A DNA stretch of 64,000 nucleotides from Defluviicoccus sp046348835 (GCA_046348835.1 JAXMDM010000003.1:744001-808000); one strand, 5' to 3'. Shown: positions 26,432-35,145, counted from the stretch's first letter. Numbers and translations are program-made. The notes: generated by a model not told the origin, from the sequence alone.

Positions 26432-27361
26432 ATGCGAGCGATGACCGCCCTTGCCCTCGCCGTCACCCTGGCGCTGCCGCGCCCACCTTCGGCCACCGCG
26501 GCGGAGGAGGCTCCGGCCGCCCCGGCCGCCCCGGCCACCGCGGCCGGCCTGCCGGACGGGGCGGCGGGGAACGGCGGGGTGGCCGGCGCGCCCGCCTGCC
26601 TGCGCGCGGCAGGCGTCGAAGACGGCGATCGGCTGACCGTGGACGATCCGGGGACCGGGCCTCGCGAGATTCGCCTGGCCGGCATCCTCGCCCCCACCGC
26701 TGCCGACACCACCGCCGACACCACCGCTGCCGACACCGGCGCCGACGCTAGCGGGGACGGCGATAGCGGGGACGACGACCGGGCGGGCGGGTTGGCGGAA
26801 GCGGCCCGCCGCGCCCTCGCCGACATGGTCGACGGGCAATGCCTGGTCCTCGCGCCGGCGGTTCCACCGACCGACCGCTATGGCCGGCTCGTCGCCACGG
26901 TGCGTCGCGACGACGGCGTCCCGATCCAAGACCCGTTGGTGACGGGCGGGCTGGCGCGGGTGGTGCCGGAGGTGGGCGACACCGGCGTCGCCCGATCGCT
27001 GCTGGCGAGCGAGGAGGCGGCCCGCCGCAGCCGGCGGGGCATCTGGGCGACCCGGCGCTACCGGGTGCGGACGGCGGAAGAGGTCGCCGGCGACGCGGGC
27101 AGCTACCAGCTGGTGGAGGGCCGGGTTGTCCAGGCGATGCGGGTGGGGCCGCGCCTCTATCTCAACTTCGGCGAGGACTGGCAGACGGACTTCACCGTGG
27201 TCATCCCGGCCCGGGCGTTACCGCGGTTCGCCGCCGCCGGCCTCGATCCCGCCGCCCTCGGCGGCCGCACGGTGCGCGTGCGCGGGATGATCGAGGCGTT
27301 CAACGGCCCGATGATCGCCCTCGACGATCCGCTGGCCCTCGAGGTGCTCGACCGTCGCTGA
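26432..27361 (+). CDS. Exported SNase-fold protein with an acidic insert
   Basis: The 309-residue product has a signal peptide and an Ala/Pro-rich linker, then an SNase-like core beginning GDRLTVDDPGTGPREIRLAGILAP. Within it an insert of about 25 residues rich in Thr, Ala and Asp (residues about 90-116) is encoded by short GC-rich repeats near 26700-26765. The core resumes with AARRALADMVDGQCLVL and TDRYGRLVATV, and continues into a second beta-rich domain, YQLVEGRVVQAMRVGPRLYLNFG. In active nucleases the RL..D.PE strand carries the metal aspartate and the catalytic glutamate; here the equivalent reads RLAGILAPT, so nuclease activity is doubtful. Confidence 0.7.
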   Translation: MRAMTALALAVTLALPRPPSATAAEEAPAAPAAPATAAGLPDGAAGNGGVAGAPACLRAAGVEDGDRLTVDDPGTGPREIRLAGILAPTAADTTADTTAADTGADASGDGDSGDDDRAGGLAEAARRALADMVDGQCLVLAPAVPPTDRYGRLVATVRRDDGVPIQDPLVTGGLARVVPEVGDTGVARSLLASEEAARRSRRGIWATRRYRVRTAEEVAGDAGSYQLVEGRVVQAMRVGPRLYLNFGEDWQTDFTVVIPARALPRFAAAGLDPAALGGRTVRVRGMIEAFNGPMIALDDPLALEVLDRR

Positions 27362-27371
27362 CCGCCGCCGC

Positions 27372-28178
27372 TCACTCTCCTTGCGACAGCAGCAGCCCCC
27401 GCCGGCGGGCGATCTCGAACACGCGCAGGAAGAACAGGACGGCCGCGGTCAGGTAGAACCCGTTGAGCAGTCCGGCCCGGATCAGCAGATTGGCGCGAAA
27501 GGTGCCGTCGAAGAGGATCGCCCGCATCCCCTCGAACACCCAGGACGTCGGCAGGGCGAAGGCTGCCGGCTGCAGCCAGGCGGGGAGCACGTCGACGGGA
27601 TAGTAGACGCCGCTCAAGGGGGCGATGGCGAACACGACAACCCAGGCGAGGCTTTCGGCGCCGAGGCCGAGACGCAGCACCAGGGCGGAGACGACGAGGC
27701 CCACCGCCCAACCGAAGACCAGCAGGTTGAGAAAGAACAGCACCAGGGGAAGGCCGAGATCGAACACCGAAACGCCGAACAGCGGCAGCGCCAGCAACGC
27801 CGCCGGCAGCACGCCGATCAGGGTGCGCAGCAGGCTCATGATCGCCAGCGCGACGATGAGTTCCATCGGCTGCAGCGGGCTGGCAAAGAGCTGGGCGAGG
27901 TTGCGCGCCCACATCTCCTCCATGAACACCACCGAAATCCCGAGGTTGCCGCGAAAGAACACGTCCCAGAGGAGGACGGCGGAGATCAGGACGCCGCTTG
28001 CCTGTGCCACCCACGAGCTGTGCTGCATGAAGAAGGCGGTGACGAAGCCCCACAGCACCACCTGCACGGTCGGCCAGTAGGCCAGCTCCAAGAGGCGCGG
28101 CCACGACCGCCGCAGCACATAGAGATGGCGCAGGAGCAGTCCGACGATTCGCTGCCACGACCGGCCGGCGGCGCTCAT
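27372..28178 (-). CDS. ABC-2 type transporter permease
   Basis: A 268-residue membrane protein with six hydrophobic segments, including LLELAYWPTVQVVLWGFVTAFF, VLISAVLLWDVFF, LIVALAIMSLLRTLIGVLPAALLALPLF, LGLPLVLFFLNLLVFGWAVGLVVSALVL and AWVVVFAIAPLSGVYYPVDVLPAWLQP. The PLSGVYYPVDVLP stretch is characteristic of ABC-2 exporter permeases. The ATG at 28178 overlaps the stop of the upstream ATPase gene by 4 bp, so the two subunits are co-translated. Polysaccharide, drug or sodium export is possible; the substrate cannot be inferred. Confidence 0.87.
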   Translation of the reverse strand: MSAAGRSWQRIVGLLLRHLYVLRRSWPRLLELAYWPTVQVVLWGFVTAFFMQHSSWVAQASGVLISAVLLWDVFFRGNLGISVVFMEEMWARNLAQLFASPLQPMELIVALAIMSLLRTLIGVLPAALLALPLFGVSVFDLGLPLVLFFLNLLVFGWAVGLVVSALVLRLGLGAESLAWVVVFAIAPLSGVYYPVDVLPAWLQPAAFALPTSWVFEGMRAILFDGTFRANLLIRAGLLNGFYLTAAVLFFLRVFEIARRRGLLLSQGE

Positions 28179-28951
28179 GGCAACCCGCGCTCGTCCGCCG
28201 GCGCGTCCTTCGCCTGGGCGCGGGCGATATCGAGGAAGACCTCCTCCATGGTCCTCCGGCCGTAGCGGCTGATGAGGTTTGCCGGCGACCCCTGGTCGAC
28301 GATGCGCCCGGCGCGCATGACGATCGCCTGGTCGCACAGGCGCTCCACCTCCGCCATGTTGTGGGAGGCGAGGAGGACCGTGGCACCGGAGCGGGCCCGC
28401 CATCGTTCCAGGTAAGTGCGTACCCAGTCGCCCGTATCCGGATCCAGTGACGCCGTGGGCTCGTCCAGGAGCAAGAGGCGCGGATCGTTGAGGAGCGCCT
28501 TGGCCAGCGCCACCCGGGTCCGCTGTCCGGCCGACAGCAGCCCGGTCGGTCGATCGAGGAATGCGGCGAAATCCAGCTCGCGGGCAAGGTCATGAATGCG
28601 GGCAGAGCGGTCGCGCACCGCATAGAGGCGCCCGTAGACCAGCAGGTTCTCGCGGACGCTGAGGCGGCGTGGCAGATCGACATAAGGGGATGAAAAGTTC
28701 ATCGCCGCCAGCGCCGCTTCCGGACGGTGGCTCATGTCCTGGCCGAGCACGGTGATGCGGCCGCTGGTGGGCGTCAGCAGACCCAGGAGGAGGGAGAGCG
28801 TCGTCGTTTTGCCGGCGCCGTTGCCGCCGAGCAGTGCGGTTACCGTCCCTTCGGCAACGGTGAAGCTGACCCGGTCGACGGCGGTAACGCCGTCGAAGCG
28901 CTTGACCAGGCGTTCAACGACGATCGGGGGGGTGGCGGCGAAGTCCTTCAT
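28175..28951 (-). CDS. ABC transporter ATP-binding protein
   Basis: The 258-residue subunit has an intact nucleotide-binding domain: Walker A GGNGAGKTT (about 42-50), the Q-loop region NFSSPYVDLP, the signature LSAGQRTRVALAKALL, Walker B RLLLLDEPTASLDP and the switch histidine in LLASHNMAEVE. It powers the permease encoded immediately downstream with a 4-bp overlap. The C-terminal part resembles exporters of the CcmA/NodI type. The signature reads LSAGQ rather than the common LSGGQ, a tolerated variant. Confidence 0.92.
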   Translation of the reverse strand: MKDFAATPPIVVERLVKRFDGVTAVDRVSFTVAEGTVTALLGGNGAGKTTTLSLLLGLLTPTSGRITVLGQDMSHRPEAALAAMNFSSPYVDLPRRLSVRENLLVYGRLYAVRDRSARIHDLARELDFAAFLDRPTGLLSAGQRTRVALAKALLNDPRLLLLDEPTASLDPDTGDWVRTYLERWRARSGATVLLASHNMAEVERLCDQAIVMRAGRIVDQGSPANLISRYGRRTMEEVFLDIARAQAKDAPADERGLP

Positions 28952-28993
28952 CGGCGGCCGGGGAAATGACGTGGAGGGTGGGATCCCCCGGCG

Positions 28994-29860
28994 TCAGTCG
29001 CGCCGGAGGCCGGCCCGCAACCGGCGGCGACGCGTGTGCTCACGATGCAGGTCCTCCACATGTCGGCCGAGAAACAGCTCAACGCCGGCGGCAGTGCCGG
29101 CGGCGACGGCGGTCCCGCTGTCGGCGCCGGTGAGGATCAGCCGTGCCGCACCGATGCGTTCCACCGCCGATGCCAGCCGGTTCACGGGCGCAGCCGCACG
29201 CGGGGTGGACGGCGGCGTGGCGTCGCCATGGACGGCGGCATAGTCGAAACACAGGCGGCTCCAGTCGATCGCCGCGACCAGCCGCAGGTCGGCGCCGACG
29301 AGACAGATCCCATATCCGCGGTGTCGGACGAAGCGGCATGCGAAGCAAGAGTCCTCGATGTTGTCGAAGATATCGGTGAGGCTGATCTCGAGAACAATGG
29401 CATTGCGGCGGACTCGAAACATCTGCTCGTCGAAGCGGCGGAACGCGTCCGACATTAGCGTAGAAAGTGTCATCGGCAGGGCAACGGGGCCAATCCCCGA
29501 CAAGTCGCCGTCGACGGGGGCGAGGAGAGCCAGGAGCCGGCGGTCGATGCTCTCGCCGACGTAGCGGGCGACGGCACGGCTGGCGGCGATGTCGCCCACG
29601 GGTAAGAGGGCGTGCGACAGCTCGGACAGCGAGACCGATAGCCGCTGCAACACGGGAACGGGCGGCGCGTCGCCGGCGAGGCGGTAGACCCGGCGGCGGC
29701 GCACGAAGCCCGAAACGTCCGTCTGCGCCAGGGCCCGGTGAAGCTTTTCCAACAGTCCGAGCGGCACCGGGCCTTTCACCGGGCCTTGCGGCGGGCGCCG
29801 GGGTGCGGCATCGGCTGCGGCTCCCGCGGCACAAGCGGCGGGCGGGAGCGGTCGCGACAT
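28994..29860 (-). CDS. Degenerate EAL-like protein (second of a pair)
   Basis: This 288-residue protein starts at an ATG at 29860, two bases past the stop of the preceding gene. Its central part, FRVRRNAIVLEISLTDIFDN followed by FRHRGYGICLVGADLRL-like sequence and WSRLCFDYAAVHG, follows the alternating strand-helix pattern of EAL domains around the position of the second catalytic strand, but the EAL tripeptide and most metal ligands of active phosphodiesterases are not visible. It may bind cyclic di-GMP or only proteins. The N-terminus is Ala/Pro-rich. Co-transcription with the EAL-like gene upstream is likely. Confidence 0.5.
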   Translation of the reverse strand: MSRPLPPAACAAGAAADAAPRRPPQGPVKGPVPLGLLEKLHRALAQTDVSGFVRRRRVYRLAGDAPPVPVLQRLSVSLSELSHALLPVGDIAASRAVARYVGESIDRRLLALLAPVDGDLSGIGPVALPMTLSTLMSDAFRRFDEQMFRVRRNAIVLEISLTDIFDNIEDSCFACRFVRHRGYGICLVGADLRLVAAIDWSRLCFDYAAVHGDATPPSTPRAAAPVNRLASAVERIGAARLILTGADSGTAVAAGTAAGVELFLGRHVEDLHREHTRRRRLRAGLRRD

Positions 29861-29862
29861 GG

Positions 29863-31083
29863 CTACAGCCATCCCTTGGCCAGCATCGCCGTCACCAGCG
29901 TGTCGATGAAGCGCCCCTGAAACTGACGGACGCCGAGGCGAAGCGCTTCCATCACCGTCTCCTCGCTGTCGATGTCGGCGAAGATTAGATGCTCGCGACC
30001 GATGCCGCGTACCGCAGCGGCGAGACGGCCCATTTGCGGCTGGATGCTGCGGCTGGGCGGAAAACGGACCTTGATGAAGTCGGCGGCGAAGGCGGAGGGA
30101 TCCAGCAGTTCGAGGGTAGCGGGCGAGACGCCATGGAGAAAGATGCCGAACCCCTGTTGGCGCAACCAGTCCCGGGCCTCGATGAACGCGGCGAAGTCGT
30201 CGAGGGCGTCGTCGAGGCCGATCTGGATCAGCACCTGTGCCGGCGCATCGCCTAAGGCGGCCCGGTCGGCGATGAAGGCGGCGAATTCCGGCAGGGCGAG
30301 CGAGGCGAGCCCGAGGGCGAAGGAAAGCGGCGCCGCCGCCGGCAGGGGAGGGCCGGTGCCGCGCATTCCGGTGAGCGCGCCGAGCAGTGCTCGGTCCAGC
30401 CGTTCGCCCAGGCATCTGAGGAGGGCAGGGCGAGCCTGGAGATCGATGTCGGGCGCGATGGCCTGCTGCAGGGCGCCCGGCGCGACCGCGATCTCGGTGA
30501 AGAGGGGGCTGATCTCCTCCGCCGACCGGAGCAGCAGGGCTCGCTGCCGTCGCAGCAGCGGCCGGACGCGGTCGGCGGTCACGAGATCGGCAAGCGCCTC
30601 CAGGTCGCCGGCGGTCATGGGCCGCGGCCCCCCCTCGACCCGCGCCGCCGCCGCCGCCGCGGCGGCAAGGCCGGCGACGGCGGCCCGTTGGTCGGCGATG
30701 GTGAGATCGAACCAACTGGCGTCCACCGTCTTGACCGGCAAAGGCTCCGCTTGCGGGGGCGACAGCATCTGGTTGAGCCGGCAGACCACGTCCTCGATGA
30801 GATCGAGTGACAGATCGTCGCACAACACCACATGATCGGTATCGGCGAGCGCGTAGGATCGCACCCGCCCGGCGGCCTCGAGGGGTTCGAGCGGCTGGCG
30901 AAACAGCGCTCGCAGCCACGGCCGGCTTTCCCCGGGCGGAATGGACAAGTGCAAGCGGACGGCGCACAAGCCGGCGGCGGCGGGGGTGCGCTGCAGGTCG
31001 CGGAGCAGGTGGGCGCTGGGTGAGGCGGCAGAGACAGACAAGATGAGCAATCGTCCGATGGCCACGACGGAACGACCCGGCAT
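29863..31083 (-). CDS. Degenerate EAL-like protein (first of a pair)
   Basis: A 406-residue protein whose last 170 residues resemble an EAL domain: FALGLASLALPEFAAFI, a long helix region, RQQGFGIFLHGVSPATLELLDPSAFAADFIKVRF and GIGREHLIFADIDSEETVMEALRLGVRQFQGRFID. The final FQGRF-ID matches the G-Q/Y-QGY-x-x-x end of EAL domains. The catalytic EAL, DDFG and KID motifs are replaced (LHGVS, IKVRF), so phosphodiesterase activity is unlikely. The N-terminal 150 residues, with a SVSAASPSAHLLRDLQR start, belong to no family I recognise. It is divergent from the metallophosphatase gene, 32 bp away. Confidence 0.55.
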   Translation of the reverse strand: MPGRSVVAIGRLLILSVSAASPSAHLLRDLQRTPAAAGLCAVRLHLSIPPGESRPWLRALFRQPLEPLEAAGRVRSYALADTDHVVLCDDLSLDLIEDVVCRLNQMLSPPQAEPLPVKTVDASWFDLTIADQRAAVAGLAAAAAAAARVEGGPRPMTAGDLEALADLVTADRVRPLLRRQRALLLRSAEEISPLFTEIAVAPGALQQAIAPDIDLQARPALLRCLGERLDRALLGALTGMRGTGPPLPAAAPLSFALGLASLALPEFAAFIADRAALGDAPAQVLIQIGLDDALDDFAAFIEARDWLRQQGFGIFLHGVSPATLELLDPSAFAADFIKVRFPPSRSIQPQMGRLAAAVRGIGREHLIFADIDSEETVMEALRLGVRQFQGRFIDTLVTAMLAKGWL

Positions 31084-31115
31084 GGAATCGGAATCTACGC
31101 AAAGGAGCTGAGCGC

Positions 31116-31862
31116 TTGGTTAACGGAGCCGACTTTGTCTCGCGGCGCCCGGCGCGGATTCCGGAGGGACGTCGGGTCTACGCCGTGGGGGACATCCACG
31201 GCCGGATCGATCTACTGTTGCGGATACAGGCGCTGATCCAGGAAGACGCCGCCAGCGCGCAGGGCCTGCAGCTGGTTCTCGTCTACCTCGGCGATTACGT
31301 CGACCGCGGCCCGCTGTCCAACCGGGTCCTCGACCGGCTGATCGAGAAGCCGGTGAACGGCATGCAGACGATCCACCTGCAGGGCAACCACGAAGCGATG
31401 ATGCTCGATTTCGCCGCCGGCACCTCCTCCCTCGGCTGGCTGATGAACGGCGGGGTCGAGACTCTCGCCAGTTATGGTGTCGACCTGGACCATGCCTGGC
31501 CGTCGGAAGCGGTGCTGGCGGATCTTCGTACCCGGCTGCGCCGCGCGCTGCCGGCGACCCACCTCCGCTTCCTCACCGAGTTGACGCTTATGCACATGGA
31601 GGGGGACTACGTCTTCGTCCACGCCGGCATTCGACCCGGGCGGCCGCTGGAGTTGCAGGAGGCGCAGGACCTGCTCTGGATCCGCGAGCCGTTTCTCGGC
31701 AAGCCGCGCGACGACGGGCTGTGCGTCGTCCACGGCCACACCATCAGCGGCCGGCCGGAGGTGCTGGCGCACCGCATCGGTATCGACACCGGCGCGTTCT
31801 TCAGCGACCGGCTCACCTGCGCCGTCCTCGAGGGCAATCGGGTCCGCTTCCTGCAGACCTGA
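31116..31862 (+). CDS. Calcineurin-like serine/threonine protein phosphatase
   Basis: The 248-residue product has the PPP-family metallophosphatase motifs in order: VYAVGDIHGRIDLL (GDxHG), VYLGDYVDRGPLS (GDxVDRG), LQGNHEAMM (GNHE), then VFVHAGIRPG and VVHGHTISGRPEV supplying the last metal histidines. Bacterial members dephosphorylate Ser/Thr or Tyr residues or diadenosine polyphosphates; this short form resembles phage lambda phosphatase. The start is a TTG at 31116, chosen because AAAGGAG (31101-31107) lies exactly 8 nt before it and no ATG is better placed. Confidence 0.88.
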   Translation: MVNGADFVSRRPARIPEGRRVYAVGDIHGRIDLLLRIQALIQEDAASAQGLQLVLVYLGDYVDRGPLSNRVLDRLIEKPVNGMQTIHLQGNHEAMMLDFAAGTSSLGWLMNGGVETLASYGVDLDHAWPSEAVLADLRTRLRRALPATHLRFLTELTLMHMEGDYVFVHAGIRPGRPLELQEAQDLLWIREPFLGKPRDDGLCVVHGHTISGRPEVLAHRIGIDTGAFFSDRLTCAVLEGNRVRFLQT

Positions 31863-31877
31863 CCTGACGCCTTGCCG

Positions 31878-32858
31878 TCAGCCGGCGACCTTGAGGATCA
31901 CCTTGCCGGTACTCTTCCTCGCCTTCAACAGGGTGAGCGCCTCGACCGCCCGGTCGAGGGGATAGGTCTGCGAGACGTGCGGATGGATCTCGCCCTTGGC
32001 CAGCCAGTCGACCAGTTCGGCGAACGACGCCCGCATCCGGTGCGGCGCCAGGGTCTGGTACTGGCCCCAGAAGAAGCCCAGGACGGAGATGTTCTTGACC
32101 AGGAGGATATTGGCCGGGATCTGGGGCACCGTTCCGGAAGCGAAGCCGATGACGAGGATGCGGCCGCCGAGCGCGGTCGCCCGCAGCGATTCGTCGAACA
32201 AGCGGCCGCCGACCGGGTCATAGACCACGTCGACGCCGCGCCCGCCGGTCAGCGCTTTCACCTGGTCGCGCAGATCCTCGCTGCGGGAATCGATGAGATG
32301 GTCGGCCCCGGCGGCGCGCGCCACCGCCAGCTTCTCGTCGCCGGTGGCGGTGGCGATGACCGTGGCACCCAGCCGCTTGCCGATCTCGACCGCGGTCAGG
32401 CCGACCCCGCCGGCCGCCCCGTGGACGAGGAGGGTCTCGCCGGGCGCCAGGCCCGCCCGGCAGGTCAACGCCATGTGGGATGTGCCGTAGGCGATGGGCA
32501 TGGCGGCGGCGGTCACATCGTCGACGCCCTCGGCGAGCGGGAAGACCAGGCCGGCTTCGGCGGTGACCTGCTGGGCGAAGCCGCCGTGACCGACGATCGC
32601 CAACACCCGCTGGCCGACGGCCATGTCGGTGACGCCGTCGCCCACGCTGACGATCCTCCCGGCGACCTCGAAGCCGGGCGAGAACGGCAACGTCGGCTTG
32701 ACCTGATATTTGCCGGCGATGATGAGGCTGTCCGCGAAGTTGAGTCCGGCGGCATGGACGGCGATGCCCACCTGGCCGGGCCCCACCGGCGGCGTCGGCA
32801 CCTCTTCCAGCACCAGGTCGCTCGGCTCGCCCCAGGCCTTGCATACGACCGCTCGCAT
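31878..32858 (-). CDS. NADPH:quinone oxidoreductase-like medium-chain dehydrogenase
   Basis: A 326-residue zinc-free MDR protein. It has LNFADSLIIAGKYQVKPTLPFSPGFEVAG, the cofactor loop VHGAAGGVGLTAVEIGK and the family pattern VVYDPVGGRLFDESLRA, with no zinc cysteines. Members reduce quinones or enones with NADPH in the cytosol. Two adjacent ATG codons follow AAGGAGG; the second, at 32858, has better spacing (6 nt against 3). The gene is divergent from the SpoU methylase gene and convergent with the phosphatase gene. Physiological substrate unknown. Confidence 0.88.
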   Translation of the reverse strand: MRAVVCKAWGEPSDLVLEEVPTPPVGPGQVGIAVHAAGLNFADSLIIAGKYQVKPTLPFSPGFEVAGRIVSVGDGVTDMAVGQRVLAIVGHGGFAQQVTAEAGLVFPLAEGVDDVTAAAMPIAYGTSHMALTCRAGLAPGETLLVHGAAGGVGLTAVEIGKRLGATVIATATGDEKLAVARAAGADHLIDSRSEDLRDQVKALTGGRGVDVVYDPVGGRLFDESLRATALGGRILVIGFASGTVPQIPANILLVKNISVLGFFWGQYQTLAPHRMRASFAELVDWLAKGEIHPHVSQTYPLDRAVEALTLLKARKSTGKVILKVAG

Positions 32859-32948
32859 CATCCGCCTCCTTGTCTGATCCGCGGCTTTTGCCGAAGCTGG
32901 TCAGACTGCATCAACGGCGTTCCGCGTCAATGGGAGAGGGAGTTGCCG

Positions 32949-33491
32949 GTGCGCGGCTATTTCGGGGTGGGCATCGAGGGGGTGTCGAAGGCGATGAACG
33001 TCGGCAGCCTGTTGCGCACGGCGCACGCCTTCGGCGCCGGGTTCATGTTCACCGTCGCCGCCGCCTATGCGACGCGCGAAGGGGGGAAGGCGGATACCTC
33101 GGCGGCGGAAGCGCAGGTGCCGCTCTATCACTTTGCCGACGTGGCCTCGCTGCTGCTGCCGCTCGGCTGCCAACTGGTCGGCGTCGAAATCCGCGACGAT
33201 GCCATCGAATTGCCCAGCTTCCGCCATCCGCGCACGGCCGCCTATGTCTTCGGCCGCGAGCGCGGCGAGCTGACGCCGGCGATGGTCGAGCGCTGTGCGT
33301 TTATCGTCCGCGTCCCCACCCGGTTCGCCCTCAATGTCGGCATCGCCGGGGCCATCGTCCTCTACGACCGGCTGATCAGCCTCGGCCGCTTCCCGCGCCG
33401 GCCGGAGTCTCCGGGCGGGCCGTGCGAGCCGCTGCCGCCGCCGGTCTTCGGCCCCCCCCGGTTCCGCAAACGGCGGCCGGACGCGGGCTGA
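32949..33491 (+). CDS. SpoU-family RNA 2'-O-methyltransferase
   Basis: The 180-residue protein has the three SPOUT motifs: NVGSLLRTAHAFGAG (motif 1), YVFGRERGELTPAMVERC (motif 2) and VPTRFALNVGIAGAIVLYDRL (motif 3), which form the deep trefoil knot that binds S-adenosylmethionine. Length and motifs fit TrmH-type tRNA or rRNA ribose methylases without an N-terminal substrate domain. The GTG at 32949 is chosen because GAGGGAG (32936-32942) is 6 nt upstream; a TTG at 32943 also lies in frame. The motif 3 core has FALN where SLN is usual. Confidence 0.82.
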   Translation: MRGYFGVGIEGVSKAMNVGSLLRTAHAFGAGFMFTVAAAYATREGGKADTSAAEAQVPLYHFADVASLLLPLGCQLVGVEIRDDAIELPSFRHPRTAAYVFGRERGELTPAMVERCAFIVRVPTRFALNVGIAGAIVLYDRLISLGRFPRRPESPGGPCEPLPPPVFGPPRFRKRRPDAG

Positions 33492-33505
33492 GCCAGCGGC
33501 CGTCG

Positions 33506-33547
33506 CCGGCTATGGCCAGCCGGCTATGGCCAGCCGGCTATGGCCAG
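33506..33547. repeat. Three tandem copies of a 14-bp unit at the asparaginase stop
   Basis: CCGGCTATGGCCAG is repeated three times exactly (33506-33519, 33520-33533, 33534-33547), then breaks into CCGGCGACGG. On the minus strand each copy contains TAG; the rightmost one provides the stop codon of the asparaginase gene at 33538. The unit length is not a multiple of three. Confidence 0.85.
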
Positions 33548-34551
33548 CCGGCGACGGCGCGGATGGCGCCGACGGTTCGTCCCTCGGTGTTGCGCAGAGG
33601 CGCATCGGCGTACTGTCTGAGCAGGGCGGTGACCGCCGGCGTCGGTCCGGCAAAGCGGAGGAGGAGCGCCGCCATCGTCGCTTCCGCCGCCCGCCCGGCG
33701 CCGTCGTCGATCTTGACCGCGATACCGAGACCTCGGTCCGGAACTGCGGCGCACGCCACGCCCTCCGCTCCGGCCTTGACCAGGATCAGGCCGGCGGCGG
33801 CGGCGATGATTTCCGTATCGAAGCGGCCGGGTCCGGCGATGAACTGGGGATAGCTTCGCATTGCCGCGCGGATGCGGGCCGCACCCGGCACATCGCTCCC
33901 GTCGCCGTTTGCCGCGGCGAAGCGGGCGAAGGCGCGGGCGAGGGCGGCGAGCGGCAGCGCGAAGGTGGGAACCCCGCAGCCGTCGACGGCGCACGTCAAG
34001 ACGGGCGGCTCGATGCCGGCCAGCGCGGCAAGCGTCGCCGCCACCCGCCGCTGCACCGGGTGCTCCGGCGCTCCGTAGCCCTCCGTCGGTACGCCGAGGC
34101 GGCGGGCGACGGTGAGGAAGCCGGCATGCTTGCCCGAGCAGTTGTTGTGCAAGCGGGACGGCAGCGCGCCCTGCCGCCACTGCTCCCGCGCCGCCGCCCC
34201 GTCCAGCGGCGGATGCGGTCCGCAGATGAGGGCATCGGGACCGCAGCCGATGCGGGCGAGCCAATCGGCGACGGTGTGCACGTGCTGCGGCTGGCCGGCG
34301 TGGGAGCCGCAGGCGATGGCGAGTTCGGAGGCGGACAGGCCGTAGCGGTCGGCGGCGCCGGTCGCCACCAGCGGCAATGCCTGGAGCGGCTTCACCGCCG
34401 AGCGGGGGAAGATCGCGGCGTCAATGTCGCCCCAGGCGGCGATCGTGCCGTCGACCCCCGCAACGCAGGCCGCGCCGCGATGCCGGCTCTCGGACGAATC
34501 GCCGCGCACGACCTCGACCAGAACCGGATTGGCATCGGCCTTGGAGTCCAT
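33538..34551 (-). CDS. L-asparaginase, Rhizobium etli type (PF06089 family)
   Basis: The 337-residue product belongs to the asparaginase II family unrelated to the E. coli enzymes. Recognisable are RGAACVAGVDGTIAAWGD, FPRSAVKPLQALPLV with the Ser-x-x-Lys pair, IACGSHAGQPQHV, HNNCSGKHAGFL and TCAVDGCGVPTFALPLA with conserved cysteines that bind zinc in this family. It converts asparagine to aspartate and ammonia. The start at 34551 begins just before the conserved domain; upstream in-frame sequence is antisense to the IalB gene. Its last codons lie inside a 14-bp tandem repeat. Confidence 0.85.
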   Translation of the reverse strand: MDSKADANPVLVEVVRGDSSESRHRGAACVAGVDGTIAAWGDIDAAIFPRSAVKPLQALPLVATGAADRYGLSASELAIACGSHAGQPQHVHTVADWLARIGCGPDALICGPHPPLDGAAAREQWRQGALPSRLHNNCSGKHAGFLTVARRLGVPTEGYGAPEHPVQRRVAATLAALAGIEPPVLTCAVDGCGVPTFALPLAALARAFARFAAANGDGSDVPGAARIRAAMRSYPQFIAGPGRFDTEIIAAAAGLILVKAGAEGVACAAVPDRGLGIAVKIDDGAGRAAEATMAALLLRFAGPTPAVTALLRQYADAPLRNTEGRTVGAIRAVAGWP

Positions 34552-34632
34552 ACAAACCCCGCTGTTCTCTTTGTCTTTCCGCCGTGAGGGTAATACCCTG
34601 GCAATCATCCCGACATTTGGTACGTAGGGCCC

Positions 34633-35145
34633 ATGCAATCCATACCGGTGTTGATGCCCCTCGCCGCCCTTGCCGTTGCCGTCGCTCTGGCGTCGCCGGC
34701 GGCGGCGCAAGATGTGCTCGGAACGTTCGGCGCGTGGACGGCTTTTTCCGAGAAGAGCGGTGGGAAGCTCACCTGTTACGTCGGCTCGAAGCCGAAGAAG
34801 ATGGACGGCAAGTACACCAGCCGCGATCCCGCCTACCTGTTGGTCACCCACCGCCCGGCCGAGAAGGTCAAAGGTGAGGTGAGCTTCCAGGCCGGCTATA
34901 CCTTCAAGCCCGGCAGCGAGCCGGTGGTCAGCATCGGGTCGCGAACCTTCAAGCTGTTCACCAAGGAGTCCAATGCCTGGGCGACCGACGCCGCCGCCGA
35001 CAAGCAATTGGTCCAGGCGATGAAGGGCGGCAGCGATCTCGTCTTCAAGGGCACCTCGAGCCGCGGCACGGCCATAACCGACACCTATGCCCTGACCGGC
35101 TTCACCGCCGCAATGGCTGCCATCGACCAGGCCTGCGGCGCCTGA
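34633..35145 (+). CDS. Invasion-associated locus B (IalB)-family protein
   Basis: A 170-residue exported protein with signal peptide MQSIPVLMPLAALAVAVALAS ending PAAAQD. The mature part starts with LGTFGAWTAFSEKSGGKLTCYVGSKPKK, the typical beginning of IalB proteins, and ends with TSSRGTAITDTYALTGFTAAMAAIDQAC. These small beta-rich periplasmic proteins are widespread in alphaproteobacteria and mostly of unknown function; only a few pathogens' homologues are tied to host-cell entry. It is divergent from the asparaginase gene. Confidence 0.85.
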   Translation: MQSIPVLMPLAALAVAVALASPAAAQDVLGTFGAWTAFSEKSGGKLTCYVGSKPKKMDGKYTSRDPAYLLVTHRPAEKVKGEVSFQAGYTFKPGSEPVVSIGSRTFKLFTKESNAWATDAAADKQLVQAMKGGSDLVFKGTSSRGTAITDTYALTGFTAAMAAIDQACGA

